A DNA stretch of 64,000 bases from Papiliotrema nemorosa (Eukaryota; Basidiomycota; Tremellomycetes; Tremellales; Rhynchogastremaceae): the NCBI GenBank assembly GCA_032158125.1, contig JASKOT010000013.1, positions 124,001 to 188,000 on the forward strand, in the 5' to 3' direction. This document shows positions 46,968 through 60,400 of the stretch, piece after piece. Numbering within the stretch: the stretch's first letter is position 1; each line of letters opens with the position of its first letter. The notes under the pieces were generated by a model that saw only the letters and a list, made by a program, of their open reading frames with translations, was not told the origin of the DNA and made no database searches. A program made the translations under genes and the position numbers.

Positions 46968-47702
46968 ATGAATACAGTGAGCCAGTTCATTCCCTCACAT
47001 GCGGCCGCATTTATGCGTGCTCTATCTTTGCACACCTCGAATGCCGCCTCGAGACAGTCGCCCACGGCATGTTCCGAACTGTACTGCGTGGAAAATCTCT
47101 CCAAGAGCAGTAGAAGAGCATACTGGGCACCGCCCAAGTTCAGCTTGCTTGACGTCACGGATGAGAATAGTGATATTGATGATGGACTTGCATATTATTT
47201 CGAGCGTGCAGACCGAGTCAAGGATGATTATATCCACATTCGATGTGCATCGCGGTCGCACCCAGACATCTCTTGGCGGATCAGCGCCAGAACGGATGAT
47301 ATCAACTCGCAAGGCATACCGTCAAATGTTACAATTGCAGCTTTATACGATCAGGTCTATCAAAATTCCAAACAGCAACATATTATATGGACAAGCTGTC
47401 GGATTTCAGAACCCGACAGCTCGGGTGAGCGACGTTCATCCCGGGCGGAAATTCTGCTTGTGGAAAGCAAAATCAAAGCGAAAATGAAACAAGTAAAATC
47501 CTGCATTCTGAGCAAGGATGATACTACTACGACTCTCTTTTGGGAAGACCGACCATTGAGAGATGATCAGATTTCGCTCACGACCGTCCAGCGCGAGGGA
47601 TTCGACCAAGAGATGGGATTTACCCCTCACTGGGATACTGTATTGCACGCTTTCAAAGCTGAGAAGCTGAGAAGGAATTATGGGCTATCCGTAGCGAGAT
47701 GA
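46968..47702 (+). CDS. Divergent family member H (short subtype)
   Basis: An open frame of 244 residues from MNTVSQFIPSHAAAFMRALS to the stop at 47702. It is a clear paralog of G, with the same three conserved blocks in the same order and spacing. A GTGAGC directly after the third codon and a CAG before SPTACSELYCVEN could be an intron, placed as in G, so the true N-terminus may be shorter. The middle is charged (SKIKAKMKQVKS). No membrane segment or known motif. Tandem with G and I, same strand. Confidence 0.65.
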   Translation: MNTVSQFIPSHAAAFMRALSLHTSNAASRQSPTACSELYCVENLSKSSRRAYWAPPKFSLLDVTDENSDIDDGLAYYFERADRVKDDYIHIRCASRSHPDISWRISARTDDINSQGIPSNVTIAALYDQVYQNSKQQHIIWTSCRISEPDSSGERRSSRAEILLVESKIKAKMKQVKSCILSKDDTTTTLFWEDRPLRDDQISLTTVQREGFDQEMGFTPHWDTVLHAFKAEKLRRNYGLSVAR

Positions 47703-48331
47703 TTGGCCCGTGCGGCGGAGAGATGTATACACTTTGGACTGTCCCGAAGCGTCATTGTTGAGCGGAGCAATCGGCCCTTGGTGGCTTTGGGAGAGGTGCT
47801 GTATCGCACATGTTGAGAATGCTCCGGTGTTGAGACTGCATATCATAATGAGGCACAGATGATCAAGATCAGTGCAGCTTCAAACCAATAATGGGAGAGT
47901 CTCGATACATACATACAGTACAGTATCAACAGTACAGTGCAGCGGTGAAGCGAACCGAGGAGAGACTCGCTGCCACTGTACATGTACCCAGTAAATTAAC
48001 CCCTTGTGCTGTAGGCCATACTGCAGATGCCCGTTGCCTGTCTGCCCGCTATAGCGGAGTGAGACCCACTGCGCGTCATTCCTTTGCAATCTGTCCCCTT
48101 GAACCGAAAATGAGCGATCAGCTTCAAGACTCCATAACGAGGCGATCTCCTTGACGAACCTTTGATGCTAACCTCGCATTGTTGTCTCGTCTGTCGGAGA
48201 TTGTCACACTTTCTCACTCTCACCCCAAGTTTCGGCGAGTCGTATATCCCTTCACTTACAGCACGATATAGTGAGACCATTTCCACGTCCCCCTTACCTC
48301 TGATTCTGGATACACTGCAATTGCGCTTATC
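47703..48331. other. Intergenic between members H and I
   Basis: About 0.6 kb without a recognisable gene. At 47907-47940 it carries a cluster of overlapping TACAGTA/GTACAGT repeats next to a short (ATAC)n run. Confidence 0.5.
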
Positions 48332-49279
48332 ATGAACTCGGAGTTTGTCCGCTCAAACATCCAAAGTGTCCTCGCGCGGGCTCAAGCCTTGAAACAATGT
48401 GAACTCACACAGAGGACAGAGAGTATTCAACATGACCAGGCTTCTTGGGTCTATTCATGCGGAACGGCAGTGGTGGCACCCATACCTGAAAACTTCGGTG
48501 GGCAAAACCAAGAGCTCTTCAGCCAGGCTGCAGAGCCCTGGACCGCCTCTCCGGGGTTCAGTGGCGAGGGCGTCGAAAGTGACAGAGGGGAGAGAACGAT
48601 CATCAGTGTGCTCGTGGCTGCGGATACTTGTCCAGACCTACTTTGGCTCTTTTCTGCGTCCCTAGATCAATTCCAGCAATCTGAAAATCAAGTACCACCA
48701 AGAACCCATCCCGCACAGATCAGTGTTCAGCTCTTACATAGATCTCGGTTCGCGCCAAAGGGTATCACGGCGACTTGCACTTACGCCGACTTTTCAGAGG
48801 CGAATCCAGATTCGGACGAAGCAGATATTTGGTTTCTCGTCAATGGGGACAATTTGAAACTCAGCGATCATTCCACCCAGGCGGATACTCCGGTCCTTGG
48901 TCTCCTCTCAGCTGCAGTCGGCGACACTACCACAGTCCAACGACAGATTTCAAGGCCTTTGGATACCGCCACTGTCGGATCACAGTGGGTTGCAGGTTCT
49001 GAGGAATGGATGAACCGTCAGCTTTGGTTGATCAAGAGCAACACAGTCTTTGCATCTGATGTCTTGCTCAAAAGGCGCAACAGAGGTGGGAAATTAACGG
49101 AAGGACAGACTGTCCGGCTTCTCACGGATGATCAGAGAGCTTTGCTGGCAGACGACTCTGAGGCCAAACTCACGCCTTCTCTAGAGACGATTCTAGCGCT
49201 CATGAGCGAGGAGTATCAGAAAGTCAGGGCATCTCAAATCGGCCAGGCAGATCAAGGTGTGGCGCCGTCCAAGGAATAG
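48332..49279 (+). CDS. Divergent family member I (short subtype)
   Basis: An uninterrupted frame of 315 residues starting MNSEFVRSNIQSVLARAQAL. It matches G and H more weakly but in the same order: ISVLVAADTCPDLLWLFSAS corresponds to the HPD/HPG-WRIS block, and TPSLETILALMSEEYQKVR to the C-terminal WDTVxxAxKAE helix. It lacks the acidic first exon of G. Soluble, slightly acidic, no known motif. It completes a three-gene same-strand array and is followed closely by the 3' end of NIC96 on the other strand. Function unknown. Confidence 0.62.
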   Translation: MNSEFVRSNIQSVLARAQALKQCELTQRTESIQHDQASWVYSCGTAVVAPIPENFGGQNQELFSQAAEPWTASPGFSGEGVESDRGERTIISVLVAADTCPDLLWLFSASLDQFQQSENQVPPRTHPAQISVQLLHRSRFAPKGITATCTYADFSEANPDSDEADIWFLVNGDNLKLSDHSTQADTPVLGLLSAAVGDTTTVQRQISRPLDTATVGSQWVAGSEEWMNRQLWLIKSNTVFASDVLLKRRNRGGKLTEGQTVRLLTDDQRALLADDSEAKLTPSLETILALMSEEYQKVRASQIGQADQGVAPSKE

Positions 49280-49413
49280 CTGTTGACGAGGCCCGTATGA
49301 GTAGACATGTATATTGTTGAGATGAAGAGCAGAGGTGGAAGGGATAAGTCGAGTGCAGTAAATGCCAGTCGGCCTGGTGCGGAGTTTCATGTGGATAATG
49401 CATCGCTCGAGGG

Positions 49414-52400
49414 CTAGAAGAATGCACTCATGCTGCTCAACTGCCTATACACATCCGCCCCTAATCGCAATCTCAATCCACTCGCAAACTGGACAACCAA
49501 TCTCGCCATCGATTTCAACGATTCCAGCTGTGCCATTCGCCCTTGATCGCCATATGGACTATTCTTGAGGTTTTGTGACAAGGTGTACAGACACTTCATG
49601 GCTGTAATGACGATTTCGTCGAGGGAAGTAATGGCTGGATTGTCGAGAAGCGCCTTGAATGCGACAGATGATCGGGTCAGAGAGGAGCCATCGTAGTCCA
49701 AGGGAAGAAGACCGGTAGATCGGAATGTCTGTCCATGTCAGTCAAGGTGAATCCAGTGATGGCGCATCGGTACTTGCCTCGAGCGCGAGATCCGGTCGAT
49801 CATTGGCGAATTGCTCCAACGCTCGCTTGAGTTTGAGCAACAACCCCAAAGTCTCCCATGAACCCTTGGCCACCTTGTTCCGAGTTGAAAAGTCTCGCTC
49901 GTAGACCGCATGGACTCGTTGAGCCAAGCTGTACAGATCACCCGCGCCTCCGAAAGCCCCTGAGATGCCCAACCCGTTTGATTGGTGGACTGGCGGTGCA
50001 CCATTTGGAAGGGACAAGGATGAGCCTAGTGCCCGATTGACAGTCTCAATCACCTTGTCGGGTGCACCAGCGAGGTGATACAACTCGATCGAATCGACAA
50101 GGTTGGAGTCGAGAGACGACTGCTCCGCGGCGCTAACTACAATATGCTTGAAGTATTCCTCTTGAGCGCTGACACCGAGTAATGCCAAGTCTCGCTCGAT
50201 AAGCCCGGGCTAGTCCATCAGCATTTGCCACAGCAGCCATATGTTTTCCTCACCTGCTTCGTCCCGTCTGTCCTTACACTCCCGAGTAATCGTCCCCAAG
50301 CTCTGCTGGAAAGGACCACATCACGGACTAGCTCCAGGCACAGAGCCTTTTGCGCTTCGGCCACATCTCTAGGTGCATCGGCTGTGATGGCGACGAGGTA
50401 GGCGTATTGCAGAGCCGATTGAGGGTCCAATCGAGCAATAGGCGAGATATACGTCTTGATGACCCGGGCAAAGTTGAATTGCGCACTGTCATCTGCCGAC
50501 TCCACCACTAGCTTTTAGCTTCAGGACCGGCTGGATACCATAATGCTCACATGTTGGGTCTTCTGGGTGAGACAGTCGAAGGAGCCCGTAATATTGGAGC
50601 GCAATAGCAAAGTGCACAGCGTCTGTTCGAAGCTGAGGCTTGCTGTAAAGGTAACCCAGAGCCTGATGATCAACGCTCGATCACCCCGATAGTCATAAAA
50701 CGTACTCTTTCGAATTGACCAGCGAAAAGAAGGAGGTTGAACCAGACCAGGGGTTTTTGTCCACCGTTGTCGAATCGTTCCGCTTTATAGTCCAGGACTT
50801 GTCTACCGAAGTCTTCCAGATCAAACTTGTCCAACGAGGCGTCCTCCTTGGACTCCCTGACCATCGTCAAGTTGAGCCAGATCCAGTCTTCCGTCGTCTT
50901 TGCAACCTTCATGGTCCGCCTGTTGAGTTCGAAACGACCGATAATCTTGTATAGGGCAAATTTGTAAGGATCGGCATTTGGGTTGGTTTTGGTATGTCCG
51001 TTGAAGTCGTTAAGCAGCTGATCTCGCTGAGTTTTCGGTACACGCCGTTCCGCTGAGGTGAGGTACGACTTGAATGCGCCTGGAAGGGTCAGGTCGTCTC
51101 GTTTGAGACCGCCTTGATGATCGGTCAAAAGTTGGAGTGCTGCATCCGAGTGGCCACTCCGCAAAAGGAAGTATACCTGTGCCCAGAGGTGTATACCGTC
51201 GACAGTCTTCAATCAGCCAAGGCGTCTGAGCAGCGCTGAAGGAATTCACCTCCAGCGTCTTCTTGGCCTCATCCCTGTACTGCGTGTCCACATATGCTCT
51301 GACCTTGTTTTCGATACCTGGGATACCACCTAGCGCAGCTTCCTTGGGGCTCTTGGCGATGCTTTCGTCCATGTGAGTCTCAAAGCTGTTGGTCAGTCGA
51401 GCTCATTGTCTTACGCAGGGCAACTGACTCTTTCTCCAGGAATCTCCGTCCGCCGGTCACCAGTCTATTCCTCAAGAAATGCCCTCGTGTTTGATATTCC
51501 TCCAAGTATGCCTTGGCGTACTGCCTTTCTTGCACGGGTGGAGCATCCGGGAGATCCGACAGCGATGGCTCATTGACAATGTAGGCGAGAAGCTGATATG
51601 AGGTAGGGAGAGAGGGGTATTTCTGCTTGTCAGCTTTCCGGAGACCCCCCATTGATACACGCACAGAGTCGCCCCGGGATGTGCTACCTAAAGCTTGACA
51701 CAGCTCAAATGGCTCCTTCCGCAGTCGACGAGCATTCAGGTCCTGGTTGTCAGTCCTGACTATGATGTAGAGCAATCCAACGTACCGATACGACAGTGCC
51801 GTATTTCGTCATTTTCGTATGCATTACAACTTCCGTTTCCTTTGTGAATGTCGAAGCAGACTGCGCTCCGGGGAACTGCTCCTCAGTATGGCCAACAATG
51901 AAAGATCGTTCCAGGCTAACCTTTCTGGTGCTCGCACCGAGGGTGGTTTTACCAAGTGTCGACGATCCCAAACCACTCGACGAAGCGTTGCCTGCCAGTC
52001 GAGCAATATCGTCGTCTGTTACTCCCAGCTCATCCTGCAATATCCTAGCCTTGTCCTGCTCCCAATTGCTCAGCAGTCGCGCCTGAAACTGTTTCTCGAA
52101 CGCCTCAACAGTCTACAATGTCAGCGGACAGCCATTGACACTTGTCTCAGGCTCACTCTTTCCCGTTGTCGCTCGATACCGCTCAAGATGATCATTTCGT
52201 GCCAATTCCTCGCCCACGCCCCCACATCCCCTTCCCCACCGGCAAAGCTCGGTCCAGCTTCTAAAGAAGGATCAAGTTTGACAGGTCTAGCCCTTCTCCT
52301 CTTGGGTCGGCCGGGTTGGTCTCCCGAGAGGTGCGAGATGGAATGAGCCAGTTGAGAGGTGTTTACACCGAGATTCGACAACAGAGCTTGTCTACTGATC

Positions 52401-52656
52401 AGCATGGCCATGATGGGTCTCCTCACCCCTCTGCTGCATTCTTAGCCCTCTTGGATCGAGCGCTCAGCCCCCCGCTGAGTCGCTCAATCTCGTCTATCCC
52501 GAACCTGATCTGAGGTAGGTCGGACTCCATATTTTGGTTCAACGAATTGGCTTGTACCAGCAACGACGATAGGTTTGTCGCTGAGCCATTATGCCGAGCA
52601 CCCGAGGTGGATGCTCCGAGGCCGTTCGATGACCCCGCGAGGTTGTTGAATGCCAT
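49414..52656 (-). CDS. NIC96: Nucleoporin Nic96 (Nup93 family)
   Basis: Eleven exons (52656-52427, 52391-52157, 52112-51786, 51742-51665, 51622-51429, 51385-51250, 51206-50706, 50662-50551, 50507-50254, 50209-49778, 49728-49414) splice in frame to about 937 residues. It is a linker scaffold protein of the nuclear pore inner ring. The N-terminal block SSLLVQANSLNQNMESDLPQ and IRFGIDEIERLS is the family hallmark. The rest is an all-helical solenoid with PSLPTSYQLLAYIVNEPSLS, VDGIHLWAQVYFLLRSGHSD, QLRTDAVHFAIALQYYGLLR and ARLDPQSALQYAYLVAITAD. The last intron is GC-AG (GCAAGT donor at 49777). Intron 51623-51664 is a multiple of three without stops, so it could be mistaken for coding. Confidence 0.94.
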
Positions 52657-52968
52657 GTTGGGCTGTGATGCGCGGTGAGGTTGGGATTGTACGGGCAGAA
52701 TGATGAAAGATCAAGCACGGTGAGAGGTGAATTGCAAGTGCCACATTGAGCATATTCCCGCTTGCCACGCGCGTGGAAGCGTGGGCTGGGTGGCAAAAAA
52801 ATGGGACCCATTTTCAACCGAGGTGGGGGAACGCGACAGGGAGAGAGAGGGCAGCTGATACGCATTTGGGAAGAGAGTGGAGATGAGCTCATTCCCATAG
52901 ACATCCATCCCTTCATCCCACCACATTCCTCGACATCCTCGACTCTACTCCTCACCGCACCACCCACA
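52657..52968. promoter_or_regulatory. Divergent promoter region of NIC96 and SEC4
   Basis: 312 bp between the two start codons. Pyrimidine-rich leaders flank each start. No specific element can be named. Confidence 0.4.
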
Positions 52969-54004
<1,036 letters not shown>

Positions 54005-54471
54005 TTTCATTGGGATTCATATCGATCCGATGTTGGCCGTCTCAGTATGGAAGGAGCAGTTTGTATACACGCGAGAGGAGGTAGACGACACCGGACATCC
54101 ACCACATATACCCCTGATCTCCGGGGGCAGATTACGACCGACGGCAACGCGATTCCACATCTCACCGTAGTTTATCGACAATCACTTGAACCTTTTCCTC
54201 TTACAATATGTCTCGGCTTCTCTTCACTCACATCTTTTACATTTCGTTTTCCTTCCTTCTCTTCTGGATGTACATTGTATACAGCGCGACCTGTCGTGCC
54301 GCACTCCTTGATGAGCTTTCAATCCTGCATTATAGGTTAAAATTGGGGGAGTGATACAAATATGATCTAATTCGACAAGATTGGTCAAAGACAGCGACAA
54401 CAATACCCACCCTGCAGCATTCACCACGGCGTCTCTAGTCTGCAACGCCGCACTCCTCAGTCCAAATCCTT
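54005..54471. other. Intergenic, convergent 3' ends of SEC4 and SEC2
   Basis: 467 bp holding the two 3' UTRs. No gene seen. Confidence 0.55.
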
Positions 54472-57271
54472 TTACAGAACAGGCAAGGCCGTTTCGGAAG
54501 ATGGGCGCTCCCGCAACTTGTCTTCTCCTGGCAGGGTCCCCGGTACATTCGCCGATGAGTCCGCGCCAAACGGTGAGGGGTTAGCCCAAGGATTAGGATC
54601 AAGAGGCGCGATGACTGAAGACCGTTTCGGAGGCGAGTTTTCTCCCGAAGTTACCTCTTCATCCTCTTCTACCGTCTCGGGCACTCCCAATTCCTCTGTG
54701 GTCCTCGATAGCGAGCTGAACGGGTGCGAGGCTCCGTCTGCAACATGATGAATCGACTTTCTGAGCGCTTCGTAGTGCTTGTCCAAGTCGCGGGGCATAA
54801 ACTCCTCGGGTAAATCTTCTCCAGGGGATAGAGTGATTTCCGGAGGTGTCGTCTCCTCTTTCTCGGTCACTTGTCCACCGAGAACCTTGATAGTTTGACG
54901 TAATGCCTCTCGTTCCTCCTTGACCTCTTTGAGCGATTCCTCCACTTCGGCCCGTTTCTTCCTCTCGTCCGCTACCATCTTGTTGGCTTCCTCAAATAGA
55001 GCCTGTGAGAGGTTTTCCAGTTCCTGTTCCATCTCTACCTTGCCCTTCTTCAACTCGGCCAGCTCTTTGGTCATGCTTTCGATACGGGTTTCGGCGTTCT
55101 TGTACTGCTTCTTCAGACTCTCCAGCTCGACATTGGACACAGGAGCGATAGGTGCGACCTGTTCCGTCCTCGTCGGGGGAGAGGTGGGTAGTCCAGTGTA
55201 GCTGGCAGAGCGCTGCAGCCCTATAGACTCGTTCGATAGACTGGTCACTCGTTTGATTTCTGGTGACTTGATTGACGAGGAGGCGGATGTGCCGAAATCG
55301 TAAGTCCTATCGTCAAGCGAGGGTGTAGGGAGAGCGTTCATGATTTGAGAAGGACTTGGAAGGGTGAAACCGCCAGGCATCTTCCTCTTCGACTCATTTT
55401 TCCAGAAACCCCAACCAGACTTTTCGCTCGGTACGCTGGACGGCCCAACGGTGCTCTGAGGGATGTGCAAGGATACAGGTCGTTGTCGTTCTTCAGAACG
55501 GCGTGCTGGAGCAATCCCCGCACTGGTCGGGATCGGTCGCGCAGCAGTTGACGGAGTGTTAGGCGAGTTGGCGCGTGGTAGAGGCGAAGGAGTGGAGGCA
55601 GCCGCCTGTGCCGCCGCCTGCGCTGCTGCCTGTTTGACCTGAGCTTCCAGCATCTCGGTATTTGCCTCTGCCATGGCGAGATTGGATCGGGCGATCTTCA
55701 ACGATGTGAGTAGGGCTGTCTGCGAGTGAAGGAGCGATTTATGCGAGGCGTTCTGAAGATTAGCTTTGGATCCGGAGCTCGAGGTAGAGAGAGACTGACC
55801 ATCTCGGCCACCTTCCGCAGGACCTCCTTCAGAACCTGCCTCAATTCTTCGGAAGAAACTTCTGGAGGAGGTGTGGATACCCGTGAAAGTTCGTCCGCTT
55901 GCGTCTCGGTAACATCGGTGGCCGTGGCGGCCGGCTCGACCGTTTTCGGTGATTCTTCTTCATTCAAGGTGACTTCTGCCATCGTTTTCGGCTCGTCATG
56001 CACCACATCCTGCTTGTCCTCGTCTTCCGTATCACTCCCACCGGCTTGTAGTCTCGCATAACCGCTACCGCCTCCATTCTCATCATCACTCTCTTCATCT
56101 TCCTTCAGTGCCTCCTCGTCCGGTTTGAAAAAGTTGAAACGTGAAGATGACCTCGAGGAGCTCCGGCCGGGCTGTGCTCGACTGGGACCCGGCGGCGGGT
56201 CAATCTTTGGTATGGCTTTTTCTTCTCGTTTCGGTTTCACCGGGGAAGGCGGGATCACACCGGCCGCCTTGAACCACCTGCGCAAGTCGTCCTCTGCTAC
56301 CACCAGCTTTGCAGCTTCTATGTTTGACGTCTCTCCAGCAGTCACTGAAGCAAGTAGCGATTCCGAGTCGCTGGTCAAGTCTGGCGGTGTGGAAGGTAAC
56401 GAATTCAGCGACCTTCTCGGTGCTGGAGTTGCATATGTCGCAGACGGTGTGCGCAAGCCAGGGGTTGCTTGAGTGGATGCTGAACGCACAAGAGCCGGCT
56501 TAACGCCAGTGGTAGTGTTTGACCTCTTCAACGCGGCAGGTCGAGCAGGAGGTTTGGGGTGCATATGTGATGCAAATAAAGCGGGAGGTAGCGGTTTCTC
56601 GCAAAACGGACACATGACGGGTTCATCTCCCATACCCGGTACCTCGTCCCTGACGACCTTGGACGGTTGTTGTTTGGGCTCGACATATGGCGAGTCGAGC
56701 TCGTTGATAAAGTCTGTCCCCATCTGCGATATCTTCCGTCCAAAATTAGCCAGTCGGGGAGGTAAAGATGGAACGGCAAAGTTGAAATCGTTGTTATTGT
56801 TGTCCAAAGCCTTGGGCGTGCGCTGGGATACAGCATTGGATGGACTCGAGCTGGTTGCCGGAATCGAGCTGGATCCCGGACTCGAAGCAGACCCGCCGCC
56901 CATTAATGCCGCCGCTGTCAACTGGATAGTATGCGGGTTCTGGACGCTTGTCCCGGGTGTCCCCGGTCGAGATGGAGGTCGAGAATGAGCATTGATCAAT
57001 GCGCCCGGGATAGGGGCTCCTGCCATGATAGTCGAGACTCACCAGACCCCACGATGAGGGTCTTGATGACTGCTATGATATCGTCTTTCGAGTGTCTGTC
57101 GAGTAGGGTCGCGATGGGAGGATGAGCATCAATAGGCCCATATGGTGACGTAGGATCAATCAGATTTGATAACAGATCACTCATAATTCTCCGATCAAAT
57201 CCCACGTCATCGCCGCTCTCCCTTTCGGCGATCTCCGCAGATAACCCGAGTTGACCACCTCCACTCTGCAT
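54472..57271 (-). CDS. SEC2: Probable Rab guanine nucleotide exchange factor, Sec2 domain protein
   Basis: Three coding blocks (57271-57043, 57019-55800, 55752-54472) give 909 residues if a 23-nt intron (57020-57042) is spliced; otherwise translation may start at MAGAPIPGALINAHSRP (57026). The C-terminal part has a long coiled coil (SLKKQYKNAETRIESMTKEL) running into ELENLSQALFEEANKMVADE and RKKRAEVEESLKEVKEE, the core of the Sec2/Rabin8 exchange domain that activates Sec4/Rab8. The N-terminal half is disordered and includes a CPFCEKPLPPALFASHMH zinc-ribbon-like motif and a SAM-like opening (IATLLDRHSKDDIIAVIKTL). The C-terminal tail is acidic and Ser/Pro-rich. Its neighbour is SEC4, the expected substrate. 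Confidence 0.82.
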
Positions 57272-57427
57272 GATCACCTCACCCCCGGAGCAATGTTCCG
57301 TGCAAGGCTCGACTTCCTGTGCGACTAGTTCGAGGGGTTTAATACGGTGCGAGCAGGATAGAGAGCCTCGATATCATCAGACTCTTTGGTACAGCTATTC
57401 AACTGAAGCGAGGGCGAAGGAACAAGA

Positions 57428-60400
57428 ATGGGTCCTGGGGAAACAAACAGCGACCAAACAGGTCTAGCACGTATCGCTATCGACCGTGGAGGGACTTTTA
57501 CAGATGCTATATGTTCCCGACCAGGTCACGATGACATTGTCCTGAAGGTGAATACAAGTTCCCTCTCGTATCTTGGGTGAACGCTCATGTTGCAGCTCTT
57601 GTCTGTTGATCCGCAAAACTACAAGGATGCACCGACCGAAGCGTAAGCTGGACCACACAATGCAGAGTCGTGCTCATCTACAGCATACGTCGCATTCTCA
57701 GTCAGCTTGACCCCGATGCTCCACCGATCCCAAAGGATCAACTCTTATCGCTGGACAAGGTAGAATCCATACGTATGGGTACGACGGTTTCTACGAATGC
57801 GCTGTTGGAGAGAAAAGGGGAGAAATGCGCCTTGATAACCAGTAAAGGGTGGGGAGATGTTCTGCTCATTGGGATGCAAGGTGAGTTTCACCTTTTTGAT
57901 GGCTTTGTGGCTCACGAGTAGCTCGGCCCGACATCTTTGATCTCAGTATACGAAAGCTTGCCTTTCTATATGACGAAGTCGTGGAGGTGCGGGCTAGTAG
58001 CAAAACCCGACTGATTTTCAGGTGGACGAGCGTATAACTCAGCTTCAATCGTTAGTATCGCCAAAAGTTGCAGTCGACAAGAGCGATCCGAATATTGTTA
58101 CTGATACTGCTACCGGCGAAGTGGTGAAGATCTTGACTCGTCCCGACCCGCAGACCGTATCGGAGCAGCTTGACGCGTTGAAGGCAAAGGGGATCAATTC
58201 CGTAGCCATTGCTTTCGTGCACAGCTATCTCTGGGGAGAGCACGAACGGCTGGTAGCACAGTTGGCGGAAGAGAAAGGTTTGGCCGTTAGCGTTAGCAGT
58301 CAACTGCAACCAATGGTATGTGAAATGAGGCATTGTGATCTGCCCGAGCTGACGCAGCAGATCAAATTGGTCGCTCGAGCAAACTCCTCTATCGCCGATG
58401 CATACCTCACTCCAGTGACTCGAAGGTATATCGAATCCTTTGGCTCGGGTTTCGAAGGTGGTCTAGAGGCATTCGGCAACAAGCTGCTCTTCATGCAATC
58501 AGACGGAGGTCTATGTTCATGGGACAACTTTTCGGGACTTCGAGCAATTCTTTCTGGACCAGCTGGAGGAGTAGTGGGATACTCCAAGACGTGCTACGAC
58601 GAGGAGTTAGGCAGTCCGTTGATCGCTGTGGATATGGGCGGGACGAGTACCGATGTCTCGAGATATGCCGGAAAGCTAGAGCATGTATTTGAAACGACGA
58701 CAGCGGAGGGTACGATCTCGCCGCAACACCATCATGTTGCAAAGCTGATGGGTAGTGATCATCCAAGCTCCACAGTTGGATATCAACACCGTCGCTGCTG
58801 GTGGAGGTAGTCGGCTATTCTACCGCCACGGAATGTTTGTGGTCGGTCCCGAGGTGAGTCTAGCGGTGTCTTCTAACACCACACTGACATTCTCAGTCCG
58901 CTACAGCGCACCCCGGACCGGCTTGTTATAGAAAAGGTGGTCCGCTCGCAGTCACCGATGCCAACCTGATACTCGGTCGCCTTCTGCCAGAACACTTGTG
59001 CGCTTTGTCTTCTACCCATATACCCGTACTGACAGATAGTCCGAAAATCTTTGGCCCAAACGAAGATGAGGGGCTCGATATAGAAGCTAGCAATACCCTG
59101 TTTGACCAGGTGACCGCCGAAATCAACGGAACCAAGAGCGAGAAGCTCTCGAGGGAGCAGGTCGCTGCTGGTTTCCTGCGGATTGCGAACGAAGCAATGT
59201 GTAGACCTATTCGAACGCAAGTCAATTCGCTCCTACCGGCTAGTTTTGCTGACAAGCAGACTCACCGAAGCGAGAGGATTCGAATGCAACACGCATCATC
59301 TGGTGATGTTTGGTGGTGCTGGTGGTCAACACGCCTGCAGCATCGCGACTACCCTAGGTATCAGGCGAATCATTATTCCTCGATATTCTTCTATTCTCTC
59401 AGCATATGGTATGGCTTTGGCCGATGTTGTTGTTGAAGCAACGGAGCCGGCCGCATTTACCGTCACCGAAAATAGGGATACGTCAGAGATTGCAAAACGG
59501 CAGACTGCATTAGTCAAGAAGACAGAAGACGATTTGCGAGGTCAAGGCTTCCCGGACGATCGAATCAGCTGTGAAACGTTCCTCAACTGCCGATATCAAG
59601 GCACCTCAACCCAACTCATGATCGAGAAACCGGAAGATGGTGATTATGAAAAACGATTCTACGACGAGCATAAACGCGAATTTGGATTCAACCTGGACAA
59701 GAGGGATGTCATCGTGGATGATATACGGGTAAGGGCTGTGGGAAAGAGCCTGGGAGCAGAAACGAGAAGTCCTTATCAAGACTTTGAGAAGGCGAACAAG
59801 AGTCCAGTAGACAACTCGACATTCGAAACGAAAAAGGTGTACTTTGACGGCCCAGGATGGAAAGATACGGTGCTCATCCCGCTCGAAAAGCTGCAGGAGG
59901 GCGCTCAAGTCAAAGTGAGTAAAGGTTCACCATCGAAAGCTGACAACAAGGGGCCTGCAATAATCTACGATGCAACGCAAACAATCTTGGTCGAGCCCAC
60001 GCACCAAGCTACCGCTCTAGCAGAGCACGTCATCATCGATCTAGTGGAGGAGAAGGCTGTGGAGCATAAAGTCGATACAAAGAACTATGATCATGTCGAC
60101 CCAGTACAATTGTCGGTTTACGGCCATCGACTCATGGGAATAGCCGAGCAAATGGGTGATATCTTGCGCAAAATCTCCATCTCTCTCAACATCAAGGAAC
60201 GATTGGACTAGTGCGTGTCTTCGCTGCTCCTCATTCCTTGAGCTGACTTGCAAAGCTCCTGCGCTATCTTCGCCGCGGATGGTGGATTGGTCGCCAATGC
60301 TCCTCACGTGCCTGTGCATCTGGGCGCGATGTCTCATGCTGTGCGATATCAAGCACAGATCCACGGGGATACACTGCAAGAAGGCGATGTCTTGCTATCA

